Source: CAWBAT01 sp046331665
GTDB taxonomy: Bacteria > Acidobacteriota > Terriglobia > Versatilivoradales > Versatilivoraceae
Direction of reading: 5' to 3'
Length of the DNA stretch: 64,000 nucleotides
Assembly (NCBI GenBank): GCA_046331665.1
Contig: JAXLQK010000020.1
Location: 59,055-123,054, forward strand
Shown: piece by piece, positions 25,259 to 33,881 of the stretch
Layout of the letters: each line of letters begins with the position of its first letter
How positions within the stretch are numbered: the stretch's first letter is position 1
Notes under the pieces: generated by a model
Told to the model about the DNA's origin: nothing
What the model saw: the letters and a program-made list of their open reading frames with translations, nothing else
The model's database searches: none
Translations under genes and position numbers: made by a program

Positions 25259-25865
25259 CTCGCTGTCTTTTTTTGAGGATGACCAGCCTTCTCCTCTGGC
25301 GAGCCTTGACCCGGTCATCCACTTTCTTCCAGAACCGTCTGAAATAATCAACAGCGGAAATCAAGGCTGTAATCACCACTAACCAGAGAGCAATCTTGCT
25401 GAACGGGAAGAGCCAACGGAAGACGTTTTGCAAAATCGTGAGCGTGATGGCAATCACCTGCATCACCATCTTCATTTTTCCAAGGTCTGACGCATCAATA
25501 GTAAATCCTTGTGACGCTGCAATACTGCGCAGTCCCGAAACGGCGAACTCCCGACCGATGATGATGACCACCATCCAGGCTGGAACCCATTTGAGTTCTA
25601 CCAGAGAAATGAAGGCCGCTGAGGTGAGGAGTTTGTCAGCCACAGGATCGAGGAGCATCCCGAGCGTGCTGACCTGTTGACGTTTCCGGGCCAGGTAGCC
25701 ATCGAAATAGTCGGTAATAGAAGCGATCAGGAAAATCAAGGTCGCAAGGTAAATGGACAGCCCCACAACCTCGCGCGCAGGGTTATAAACCCGCGTCAGC
25801 AAAACCACAACCAGCAGGGGTACGGCAAAGATGCGAGAGATGGTTAAGAAATTTGGGAGATTCAT
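25242..25865 (-). CDS. pgsA: CDP-diacylglycerol-glycerol-3-phosphate 3-phosphatidyltransferase
   Basis: A 207-residue CDP-alcohol phosphatidyltransferase, the committed step to phosphatidylglycerol in the inner membrane. The catalytic motif DX2DGX2ARX8GX3DX3D is complete: Asp52, Asp55, Gly56, Ala59, Arg60, Gly69, Asp73 and Asp77. It starts with MNLPNFLTISRIFAVPLL, typical of PgsA, and has several membrane segments. Its ATG overlaps the stop of the UDP-sugar dehydrogenase gene (TAATG). Confidence 0.92.
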   Translation of the reverse strand: MNLPNFLTISRIFAVPLLVVVLLTRVYNPAREVVGLSIYLATLIFLIASITDYFDGYLARKRQQVSTLGMLLDPVADKLLTSAAFISLVELKWVPAWMVVIIIGREFAVSGLRSIAASQGFTIDASDLGKMKMVMQVIAITLTILQNVFRWLFPFSKIALWLVVITALISAVDYFRRFWKKVDDRVKARQRRRLVILKKRQRDVPTQ

Positions 25866-27160
25866 TACAACTTGATAATTTTGGGACTACTGATCCCTCG
25901 TGTGGCATTCCGGGTATCAAGAACCACCGGAGCGCGTTCAACCACCAGCTGATAGTTGAAAGAACTATGATTCGTCACAATGACCGCACAATCCGCCAAA
26001 CGGAGGCCCTCTTCCAAGGGAATCGAGCTAAGTGAGGTATTGTCAAATTGGATTTCCGGGACATAAGGATCATGATACATGACTTTTGAGCCGCGCGCCT
26101 GCAGCAACTGGATAATATCGAGGGCCGGAGATTCCCGTAAATCATCAATGTCCTTCTTGTAGCTTACACCTAGAATCAACACTCTGGAATTCTTGACCGA
26201 CTTGCTGAATTCATTAAGAGCATCGTTGACTTTGTTAACCACATAATGCGGCATATCGGCGTTGATTTCGCTGGCCAATTCGATAAACCGGGCGCGGTAG
26301 TTGAGCGTCTTGAGCTTCCAGGACAAATAGAGGGGATCGATGGGAATACAATGACCGCCTAATCCCGGTCCCGGTTGAAACGGCATAAACCCGAACGGCT
26401 TGGTAGCGGCGGCTTCAATGACTTCCCAGACATTGACCTTTAACCGGTCACACATCAGGGCCATCTCATTCACCAGGCCAATATTGACACTGCGAAAAGT
26501 GTTTTCGAGAAGTTTAACCATCTCGGCGGCGCGTGATGAGGATACCGGAACAATTCTTTGTATGAAATTCTGATAGAGCGTGACGACAACCTCGAGGCAT
26601 TGGGGAGTGACTCCCCCGATCACCTTGGGGGTGTTAAAAGTATTGTAGGTCGGGTTTCCTGGATCCACACGTTCTGGCGAGAAGGCCAGGAAGAAATCTT
26701 TCCCCACCTTGTACCCCTTTTCCTCAAGCTTGGGGAGCATGAGTTCCTCAGTGGTTCCCGGATAGGTGGTGCTCTCCAAAATAATTGCCTGGCCTGGCCG
26801 CTGATTTTCGGCGATGCGGTCCACGGCGGAAACGACCATGGATAGATCCGGGTCCTTGGTCTTGCTCAATGGAGTGGGAACACAAATGATAATAGCGTCC
26901 AATTCTCGAATGACCTTGAAATCGGTCACCGCATGAAACCGGCCCGAGGTTACGTTCTCCTTAACTTTAGAGGCGGGAACATCGGAAATATAGGATTCTC
27001 CCCGATTGATGGCGTCAACCTTGGAGGCAATGACGTCGATGCCGACCACAGAGATTCCTGAGCTGGCAATCTCAACCGCGAGAGGCAGTCCGACGTAACC
27101 CATTCCAACAACCCCAACACGAACTTTCTTATCCTTAATTTTTTGGATCAATTCTTTCAT
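25865..27160 (-). CDS. UDP-sugar 6-dehydrogenase (UDP-GlcNAc/UDP-ManNAc dehydrogenase type)
   Basis: A 431-residue nucleotide-sugar dehydrogenase oxidising the sugar C6 to a uronate with 2 NAD+. It has the NAD loop VGVVGMGYVGLPLAVE (about 16-30), the central AAEMVKLLENTFRSVNIGLVNE helix region and catalytic Cys271 in GLGGHCIPIDP. By motif it is closer to WbpA/WecC-type enzymes than to UDP-glucose dehydrogenase, so a precursor for surface polysaccharide is likely. No glycosyltransferase genes lie nearby. It is coupled to pgsA by a one-base overlap. Confidence 0.9.
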   Translation of the reverse strand: MKELIQKIKDKKVRVGVVGMGYVGLPLAVEIASSGISVVGIDVIASKVDAINRGESYISDVPASKVKENVTSGRFHAVTDFKVIRELDAIIICVPTPLSKTKDPDLSMVVSAVDRIAENQRPGQAIILESTTYPGTTEELMLPKLEEKGYKVGKDFFLAFSPERVDPGNPTYNTFNTPKVIGGVTPQCLEVVVTLYQNFIQRIVPVSSSRAAEMVKLLENTFRSVNIGLVNEMALMCDRLKVNVWEVIEAAATKPFGFMPFQPGPGLGGHCIPIDPLYLSWKLKTLNYRARFIELASEINADMPHYVVNKVNDALNEFSKSVKNSRVLILGVSYKKDIDDLRESPALDIIQLLQARGSKVMYHDPYVPEIQFDNTSLSSIPLEEGLRLADCAVIVTNHSSFNYQLVVERAPVVLDTRNATRGISSPKIIKL

Positions 27161-27349
27161 AGGTTAGAACCTGAATTCCTCAATCCTTTCTCTCGTAGCT
27201 ATCGTTAATATGTACAAGCATTTATTCATGCGGAGCCCGATTATACCTTGATTATCGAGCAATGCAAATTGATAAGGAAAAGAGCCGCGGTCCTCCAAAA
27301 TCTCCAATAGAAGGCTGAACTTACGCAGATCGGCCTGGATCTCCTCCGT

Positions 27350-29206
27350 TCACACCACCTTGCTCTCAAGGTCGCAGCGCGGGTGCACTCTTACCGTCTC
27401 GTATCTTCGTAAAAGAACAAGACCGGCTTTAGACCTTTTTGGTTTTGTCACAAATTTTCGCTGGGTGTGATGCACTTCAACCTTGGTCGCGTTTCGAGCC
27501 TGGCTAAAATAGGCTGCCAATTCTGCTGCTTCTTTCAGAGATTGTCCGGGGGCTGTCGTTAAGCATTTCGGGTTTCGCAGGATCACGTGCGAACCTCCGT
27601 AACTCGCCACGTGAAGCCAGAAATCCTCCGGATTGGACAATTTGAATGTCAAAACATCATTTTCCCGACTATTTTTCCCCACCCAAATTTCCATCCCTTC
27701 GGAAGAGTGGAATATCTTGGCCGACTTTTTCAGAGAATTGGACCGGGCTGGCACGGTTTGACGGGAGCTTGAAGTCCGGCTCGTCTTTATTTCCGTGGAT
27801 GTTCGATCGGGTGAAGCCCGCTTCGAGTCCTGAGAAATGGGGTCGTCAAGAGGGTCTCCCATCTTCCCGGATTTCCCAATGCAGTCTCGCCGCGCATGGA
27901 GCAGTGCAATTTCCTGCTCGATTTTTTGCAGCCGACCGCGAATCAAAGGGACCGCCCGGTTGGCTTTTTGATAGAGCCGGGCGTACCGCGATGCATTTTC
28001 GATTAGCGTCCATTGGGGATCAAGCGGCACCTCAACCTCCCCTCGGGAGGGATCGAACAGATCCGGGACTGTAATTCGATCTTTTCCTTTTGTAGACCCA
28101 TTGGACTGAGCAAATAGCAGATTGGAATATTTTTGGTAGCGTTCACGTTCCAAATTCTTTGCCAGGTCTTTCAGCAAAGCTTCCTTAAGCCTTTGCTGTT
28201 TCTTGAGAAGTGCCGTCAGGGTCGTTTTGAGTGCTTTTTCCCTCTGCTGCCTGAAGGTCCATTGGCGGAAGGCGTGAAACAATTCGGCGCTAAGTTCATT
28301 GAGACTTGAGAAACTAACATAGGGGTGTCCCGCCAGGTGATCTAAAGGAATCGGCGAAATAGCCTGGATATCAGAGATCAAATGGCCAATCCCCCCCCGC
28401 TTCGATACATCCTCGAGTGCCCCGGATTTAAAGTAGATTCGCGGACTGTACGGACCTTCCTGATAGAGCCGCAAGAGCGATTGAAATTCGACCCACAACA
28501 AGTCCGTCGTCCTCCGGGATTTTGATTGAAACTCCCGCCTGAAAGCCGGAGTCAACCCGGCCAATTCCGGCAATTGACGAAGGTCACTGGAGGACTGGGC
28601 CGAGTGGAGCAATTCGGGCGATTCAGTTGCGACTGCTCCCTCAAGCTTGCGACTCGTTTCAGGCCTTCGAAGCTGATGAAAAAGATTTGCCAAGTCCTCT
28701 TTGGTGATCTGATCCAATGGCCGGGAGTTGGCGGGGTGATCCGAAACCCTGGCCGCGGTTGCAAATCTCTTGTCTTCCCTGAGTGGCAGAGCGGAAATCA
28801 CCACCTCATCCGCAGCATTTAACAGGATCAGGTTCAGCCGATGCGGGATGAACTGCAAAATCAAACGAGAGCGCTCTGGCTGGTCAAGGTACGAATGGGT
28901 CTCCACATCCAGGACCAGTATCCGATCCGCCGCTTTCTTATTGAAATCAAGAATTTTCCCTCCCTGCATTCTTTTTCGCAGTACCATCAAAAATTCTGAG
29001 GGGTTCGATTGTACGGAGATTTCCTGCTGGGAAAGGAAGACCAGGGGGCTTATCGGGTGCAAGGACACGACCAAATAGGGCGGCGCGGGACGGCGTAAAT
29101 TGAATACGAGAACCCCATCCGAGGAGAATCGTATTTTCTGGATGGAACTCCGCAGTAAGGACGGGCGAAGTTCTTTGCAAAGTACATCGAGGCATAGATT
29201 ATCCAT
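27350..29206 (-). CDS. rqcH: Rqc2/NFACT family ribosome quality control protein (RqcH-like)
   Basis: A 618-residue protein with an NFACT-N domain (about 5-165), a middle HhH/coiled-coil region (about 220-440) and a C-terminal NFACT-R/DUF814 domain (about 490-600) with EIWVGKNSRENDVLTFK and WLHVASYGGSHVILRNP. RqcH binds stalled 50S subunits and directs C-terminal alanine tailing. The insert around 455-490 is Ser/Thr/Arg-rich and probably disordered. The first codons overlap the end of maf by eight bases, so the two are coupled. Older annotation calls the family fibronectin-binding protein. Confidence 0.88.
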   Translation of the reverse strand: MDNLCLDVLCKELRPSLLRSSIQKIRFSSDGVLVFNLRRPAPPYLVVSLHPISPLVFLSQQEISVQSNPSEFLMVLRKRMQGGKILDFNKKAADRILVLDVETHSYLDQPERSRLILQFIPHRLNLILLNAADEVVISALPLREDKRFATAARVSDHPANSRPLDQITKEDLANLFHQLRRPETSRKLEGAVATESPELLHSAQSSSDLRQLPELAGLTPAFRREFQSKSRRTTDLLWVEFQSLLRLYQEGPYSPRIYFKSGALEDVSKRGGIGHLISDIQAISPIPLDHLAGHPYVSFSSLNELSAELFHAFRQWTFRQQREKALKTTLTALLKKQQRLKEALLKDLAKNLERERYQKYSNLLFAQSNGSTKGKDRITVPDLFDPSRGEVEVPLDPQWTLIENASRYARLYQKANRAVPLIRGRLQKIEQEIALLHARRDCIGKSGKMGDPLDDPISQDSKRASPDRTSTEIKTSRTSSSRQTVPARSNSLKKSAKIFHSSEGMEIWVGKNSRENDVLTFKLSNPEDFWLHVASYGGSHVILRNPKCLTTAPGQSLKEAAELAAYFSQARNATKVEVHHTQRKFVTKPKRSKAGLVLLRRYETVRVHPRCDLESKVV

Positions 29207-29780
29207 TGGGCAGAAACTCGGGCCTCTTCAAAATTCGGTAGAGCAACGAAACTGGTAATCCCACAACGTTAAAATAACATCCTTCAATGCCCTCAACAAA
29301 GCGTGCGGCTTGCCCTTGAGAGGCGTAGCCCCCAGCCTTGTCAAAAGGCTCGCCCGTCAGCAAATAGTCCTCGATTTCAGCCTCCGTCAATGACGAAAAA
29401 CGCACCGTCGTATGTGCACTGTCCACTACTTCCACGTCCCCCATCACTACGCACACCCCCGTGATCACTTCATGAGACCGGCCGCTGAGCTTCTTCAACA
29501 TCAGTCGCGCCTCCTCGGCGGTTTCCGGCTTTCCAAGGATGTGCTCACCACAAACGACGACGGTGTCCGCGCCGATGATCACGGAATTCGGCCGCATCCG
29601 TTGGACGGCCAGAGCTTTTTCCCGGGCCAGGCGCCGGGCCATCTGCGTGGGAGATTCCCCCGGTTTCCCTTCCTCATCAATCTGGCTGGGAAGCACTTCA
29701 AAATTACTGCACAATAGCTTCAGCAGTTCCTGGCGTCGGGGAGAACTGGAAGCGAGAACCCAAGAGCTGTTTTTATCCAT
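29199..29780 (-). CDS. maf: Maf family nucleotide pyrophosphatase
   Basis: About 193 residues from ATG 29780. Family signatures: LASSSPRRQELLKLL at the start, IGADTVVVCGEHILGKP in the middle and EPFDKAGGYASQGQAARFVEGIEGCYFNVVGLP at the end. Maf proteins hydrolyse dTTP/UTP or modified nucleotides and may affect septation. A TTG at 29795 is possible but not needed. It is divergent from the selenoprotein gene (82-base gap). Confidence 0.94.
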   Translation of the reverse strand: MDKNSSWVLASSSPRRQELLKLLCSNFEVLPSQIDEEGKPGESPTQMARRLAREKALAVQRMRPNSVIIGADTVVVCGEHILGKPETAEEARLMLKKLSGRSHEVITGVCVVMGDVEVVDSAHTTVRFSSLTEAEIEDYLLTGEPFDKAGGYASQGQAARFVEGIEGCYFNVVGLPVSLLYRILKRPEFLPNG

Positions 29781-29862
29781 TCCATTGACCCGCAAGATTA
29801 GTTTACAAGGTTAGAATCGGTATGATACAAAAACTTGATTCGCGAAGGGATTCAGGTTTGAC

Positions 29863-31251
29863 ATGAAAAGATACCATTGGCTGTTCACCATCATTTTTGT
29901 AGGGGTCGTCTTAGCCTCCTGGACGAGTTGGGCTACCGCCCAGAAGAATACCGGATCCGATGCCGCGTCAGAATCCCCCAATTTTGATTTCAGCATCTTC
30001 TTCACCGGAAACGCTCAAGGCAATATTGAACCGTGTGGCTGACCACGCAATCCCGCGGGCGGTCTGGCTCGCCGTGCTCAGATTTTAAATGAAATTCATT
30101 CTGAATTTCCGGATAAGTTTCGAATGCAAGTTGAAATCGGAAATTACATGCAGAATTTCGGACCCGATCGAATCATCAAGAATAAATGGGTCCTGCAAGG
30201 GATGCAACGGTTGGGCGTAGAGGTTTTCAACGTGGGAGAATGGGATATCGACGAATTAAGCGCCCAGGGGGTTGATCTCGAGAAAGACGCCCGATTTATT
30301 TCCGCCAACCTGCTCTCCGTCAAGACCAAGCGCCCGCTTCTGCACCCATTCTTGATCAAACGGATTGAACTTCCCGCCAAAAGAGCCTCCTACAAAATTG
30401 GCTTTCTCGGACTTTCCGCCAGAGACAGTTCCTATGTGACGGATGGGAAAGGATACCATTGGGAGGATCCCTTGGTTGCGGCGAAACAGTGGGTTCCCGA
30501 ACTGAGAAATCAGTGCGATTTTCTCATCGTGCTCGCTTGCATGCCATCCAAGGACGCAGTGCAACTCGCCATTGACATCCCTGGGATCGACGTGATTGTG
30601 AATGGCTATCGACATCAGTGGAGCGATCCGCCAGCCCAAATCAACAAATCTACTGTCGTGTACGCAGAAGATGAGGGAAGAGTTCTTGGAGAATTGAGGC
30701 TCCAATGGGGGAACGGCGAAAAACCGCAGGTCATTCCTCTCAATCACCTGCTCACTCGAGTCGTGAAGGATGACCCGGAAATGGCCGCCTTTGTGGCGCA
30801 AGCCAAAGAAGAGATCACTGCTCAGCAACGAAATTTAGTCCTGGGAAATGCAGTCACAGCAGCGGCGAAGCCTCCACAGACCAACTCTCCGTTTGTCACT
30901 TCGACAGCCTGTGCGAGTTGTCACGCGGCAGCCTTTAAAGTCTGGCAGCACTCCAAACACGCTCAAGCCATTCAGATCTTAAAACAAGTACGAAGGGAAT
31001 TTGACTCTTCCTGTGTGGGATGTCACACGACGGGTCGCGGGAAAACAGGGGGCTTCGAGGATTTAAATCAAACTCCGGAACTGGCCAATGTGCAGTGCGA
31101 AGCTTGTCATGGTCCAGGGAAAACGCACCGTTCGAGACCGTCCGAATCAAAAATGGCCAAACTGGATGCCACGACTTGTATTCAGTGCCACACGAAGTCA
31201 AATAGCCCGGACTTTGATTTTGCGACGTATTGGCCCAAGATTAAACACTGA
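29863..31251 (+). CDS. Probable selenoprotein: UshA-like protein with C-terminal tetrahaem cytochrome domain
   Basis: From ATG 29863 the frame encodes a signal peptide (about 1-27), then FSIFFTGNAQGNIEPCG. It meets TGA at 30040-30042 (residue 60) and continues open as PRNPAGGLARRAQILNE to 31251, 462 residues in all. In relatives this motif reads TGNxxGxLEPCGC followed by GGLARR, so the TGA replaces the last Cys. A SECIS-like hairpin follows at the right distance. The middle (about 85-300) is the UshA/5'-nucleotidase-like part. Residues 345-445 form a cytochrome c554-like domain with four CxxCH sites at 350, 384, 412 and 439. It should be periplasmic; the reaction is unknown. Standard calling would give 30124-31251, losing the signal peptide and active motif. 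Confidence 0.85.
30040..30076 (+). promoter_or_regulatory. Candidate bacterial SECIS element after the in-frame TGA
   Basis: After TGA 30040-30042, GCGGGC (30055-30060) pairs with GCTCGC (30067-30072), with one G-U pair, closing the loop GGTCTG (30061-30066). CACG (30044-30047) can pair with CGTG (30073-30076) as an outer stem. The loop begins 18 nt after the TGA. From memory, E. coli fdhF also has 18 nt between its UGA and a GGUCUG loop recognised by SelB. Everything lies inside the coding sequence, as expected for bacterial SECIS elements. Confidence 0.8.
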
Positions 31252-31268
31252 ATGCTCTTGGCAACTTG

Positions 31269-31715
31269 ATGGACAAAGCAACCATGAATGAATTCCCGAC
31301 ACTACTACGGCAGACGATGGGACTCCTCCCCCAGAGTCCGGAATTGCGTGAGTGCCTGGCCCTGGCCCTTTGGAATCAAGTGGTCGGTGAAGCCTTGTCG
31401 AAGAAAACCCGACCGCTGCGACTCTCTCGCTCAACCTTGATCATCGAAGTCCCATCGCAGGCATGGCAAAAAGAATTGCACCTCTTGCGCCATGATATAA
31501 TCGCGAAACTGAATGAACAGGCTGGATGCCGGTTGATTCACAACATTGAATTCCGGGTGGACTCCCATTTTCCCGATCCTCCAAATCCCCCAAGGATCCC
31601 ACCTGCCGAGCCATTTCCCCAACCGTTGGAACTGCCCGTCGAGGCCATTCCGGATCAGGATCTCCGGCGGTCCTTTGTCGCGGCCGCCTTCAGTTATCTC
31701 AATCGAAATCGCTAA
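31269..31715 (+). CDS. DUF721/DciA-family protein
   Basis: About 148 residues from ATG 31269 (ATG 31284 also possible). The DUF721 core is visible: LALWNQVVGEALSKKTRPLRL, LIIEVPSQAWQKELHLLR and a Pro-rich C-terminal extension. DciA proteins of this family recruit the replicative helicase DnaB in bacteria lacking DnaC; whether this member does so is inferred. It sits between the selenoprotein gene and gatC, 9 bases before gatC. Confidence 0.75.
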   Translation: MDKATMNEFPTLLRQTMGLLPQSPELRECLALALWNQVVGEALSKKTRPLRLSRSTLIIEVPSQAWQKELHLLRHDIIAKLNEQAGCRLIHNIEFRVDSHFPDPPNPPRIPPAEPFPQPLELPVEAIPDQDLRRSFVAAAFSYLNRNR

Positions 31716-31724
31716 GGATCTCTC

Positions 31725-32027
31725 ATGAAAATTGGAACTTCTGAAGTGGAATATGTGGCCCGACTGGCGCAACTCGCCATTACCGAAGAAGAAAAGGAGA
31801 CGTTCATCGGGCAATTAAACTCGATTTTGGAGTACGTGGAACAGCTCAACACCCTGGATACGAGTCAAGTCGAGCCAACTGCCCAATTGGTTCAGGCCGG
31901 ATCAGGCGCGGATTCCATGCGGGAGGACCTTCCGCAAACAGCCTTCTCGAACGAGGAATCCTTACAGAACGCCCCCTCCAAAAGCGCGGGGCATTTCAAA
32001 GTCCCCAAAGTCATAGCCGACCGGTAG
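31725..32027 (+). CDS. gatC: Asp-tRNA(Asn)/Glu-tRNA(Gln) amidotransferase subunit C
   Basis: A 100-residue GatC, normal length, with VEYVARLAQLAITEEEKE at the start, LNSILEYVEQLNTLDTSQVEPTAQ in the middle and FKVPKVI at the end. It stabilises the GatA-GatB interface for transamidation of mischarged tRNA. It is followed by gatA after 57 bases; gatB is not in the window. Confidence 0.95.
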   Translation: MKIGTSEVEYVARLAQLAITEEEKETFIGQLNSILEYVEQLNTLDTSQVEPTAQLVQAGSGADSMREDLPQTAFSNEESLQNAPSKSAGHFKVPKVIADR

Positions 32028-32084
32028 GGGCCGAACACGTAAAGCTTGGCCCATTCCTGGAAACATTAAGGAGAGAAAGTACCC

Positions 32085-33617
32085 GTGGATTTTAGTGAAA
32101 CGAGAATATCCGGAATCAAAAGACTGATTGAGAGTGGCAAGGCATCGGCAGTCGAAATCTGCCAATCCTATCTCAAGGCGATCGAGGCCCACGATCCCAA
32201 AGTACGCGCTTTTGTTCATAACGCTCCCGAACGGGCGTTGGCCCAAGCGGCGCAGGTCGACAAGTGGCGAGCCGAGGGTCGCCCTTTGCCTCCGCTGGCG
32301 GGCGTTCCCCTGGCCATTAAAGATAACATCATGATTCAGGGACAACGGTGTACCTGCTCTTCGAAAATCCTGGAAAATTTTGTGGCGCTCTATGATGCCA
32401 CCGCAGTCCAAAAGCTTGCAGCTGCGGGAGCGGTGTTTATCGGAAAGACGAACCTGGATGAGTTCGCAATGGGCTCTTCCACGGAGAATTCGGCTTTCTT
32501 TCCCACGCGTAATCCCGCCGCGCTGGATTACGTGCCGGGTGGCTCCAGCGGGGGATCAACCGCGGCGGTTGCCGCACGAATGGCGGCGGCATCTTTGGGT
32601 TCAGACACGGGAGGATCGATCCGTCAGCCCTCTTCTTTTTGCGGGGTGGTGGGCCTCAAACCGACCTATGGGCGAGTGTCCCGTTACGGGCTCGTGGCGT
32701 TTGGTTCTTCTTTGGATCAAATTGGACCCATCGCCAACCACGTGGAAGATGTTGCCATTCTCATGGGGGAACTCGCCGGCAGAGATCCGCACGACTCCAC
32801 CTCGAGTACTGTCGACGTTCCCAATTATCTCGCCTCACTCCAAAACAATGTCAAGGGGATGAAGGTCGGGTTGCCTCGGGAATACTTCCAGGGAGGGATT
32901 ACTGAGGAAGTCCGTTCAAAAATTCAAGCCGGCCTCAAGGTCCTGGAAGGCCTCGGTTGCGAACTCATCGAAATCAGTCTGCCCCATACCTCCTATGCCA
33001 TCGCCTGCTACTATGTCATTGCAATGGCTGAAGCCAGCTCAAACTTGGCCCGCTTCGACGGCGTGCGCTATGGCCTTCGCATCCTCGGAGAGGGCAGTTT
33101 GAATGACATGTATCGTCAGACGCGAGACCTCGGTTTCGGCGCTGAGGTGAAACGCCGAATCATCCTGGGGACCTTTGTGCTCAGTACGGGATATTACGAT
33201 GCCTATTATCTAAGAGCTCAAAAGGTCCGGACTCTCATCAAGCAGGATTTTGACAGAGCCTTTGAGAAAGTGGATGTCATTATTTCTCCGACATCCCCGA
33301 CTCCGGCATTCCGGCTGGGGGAGAAGAGCAATGACCCCTTGGCCATGTACCTCTCCGACATTTTCACGATTACGGCCAACCTCGCCGGAATACCGGGTCT
33401 CTCCGTTCCCTGTGGCAGGGACGCGCAGGGACTCCCCATCGGCATGCAGTTGCTGGCCAGGCAGTTTGATGAATCGCGCCTCCTGAATATTGCCCATGCT
33501 TTTGAAATGGCGGGTGGCTTACCGTCTGATCGGAATCCTTCCTTCCCGATCGAGACTCTCAGTCCTCTGCCAGTGCCGGGTTGGGGCCAACACCTCTTCT
33601 CACCATCAGGCCTTTAA
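32085..33617 (+). CDS. gatA: Asp-tRNA(Asn)/Glu-tRNA(Gln) amidotransferase subunit A
   Basis: A 510-residue amidase-signature enzyme that releases ammonia from glutamine for GatB. The Ser-cisSer-Lys triad is complete: Lys79 (PLAIKDNI), Ser154 (PGGSSGGS) and Ser178 (DTGGSIRQPSSF). The GTG start at 32085 follows GGAGAGAAAG. The last 25 residues (after about 485) extend slightly beyond the usual end. Cotranscribed with gatC. Confidence 0.97.
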   Translation: MDFSETRISGIKRLIESGKASAVEICQSYLKAIEAHDPKVRAFVHNAPERALAQAAQVDKWRAEGRPLPPLAGVPLAIKDNIMIQGQRCTCSSKILENFVALYDATAVQKLAAAGAVFIGKTNLDEFAMGSSTENSAFFPTRNPAALDYVPGGSSGGSTAAVAARMAAASLGSDTGGSIRQPSSFCGVVGLKPTYGRVSRYGLVAFGSSLDQIGPIANHVEDVAILMGELAGRDPHDSTSSTVDVPNYLASLQNNVKGMKVGLPREYFQGGITEEVRSKIQAGLKVLEGLGCELIEISLPHTSYAIACYYVIAMAEASSNLARFDGVRYGLRILGEGSLNDMYRQTRDLGFGAEVKRRIILGTFVLSTGYYDAYYLRAQKVRTLIKQDFDRAFEKVDVIISPTSPTPAFRLGEKSNDPLAMYLSDIFTITANLAGIPGLSVPCGRDAQGLPIGMQLLARQFDESRLLNIAHAFEMAGGLPSDRNPSFPIETLSPLPVPGWGQHLFSPSGL

Positions 33618-33881
33618 GCCGCCTGCATGTTTCCTGGAACGAGACGCATTTCCAGCCGTTACAGTTTCAAGCCCGAAAATGATGAACCTGACCTTTTCCC
33701 CAGGTGACATCCGGTCTTTCGTCGTTACCGGACAGACGGGAGCGAGATAGCCCATCAGGCCGTTCATGCCCGAGATAAGGTCGAGCAGATCCTTTTATTG
33801 AAAGGAAAAGAATTTGGGGGGAGGATAGAAGAAGAGAGATCGGAGCAACGAAGTTCGCGAAAGTTCAAAAGGAGAGGCAGG

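Noticed and set aside
30040..30042. TGA read as an ordinary nonsense mutation or sequencing error
   Set aside because: It falls exactly on the conserved Cys of EPCGC, the frame stays open with family similarity on both sides, and a well-formed SECIS-like hairpin follows at the canonical distance. Chance coincidence of all three is unlikely.
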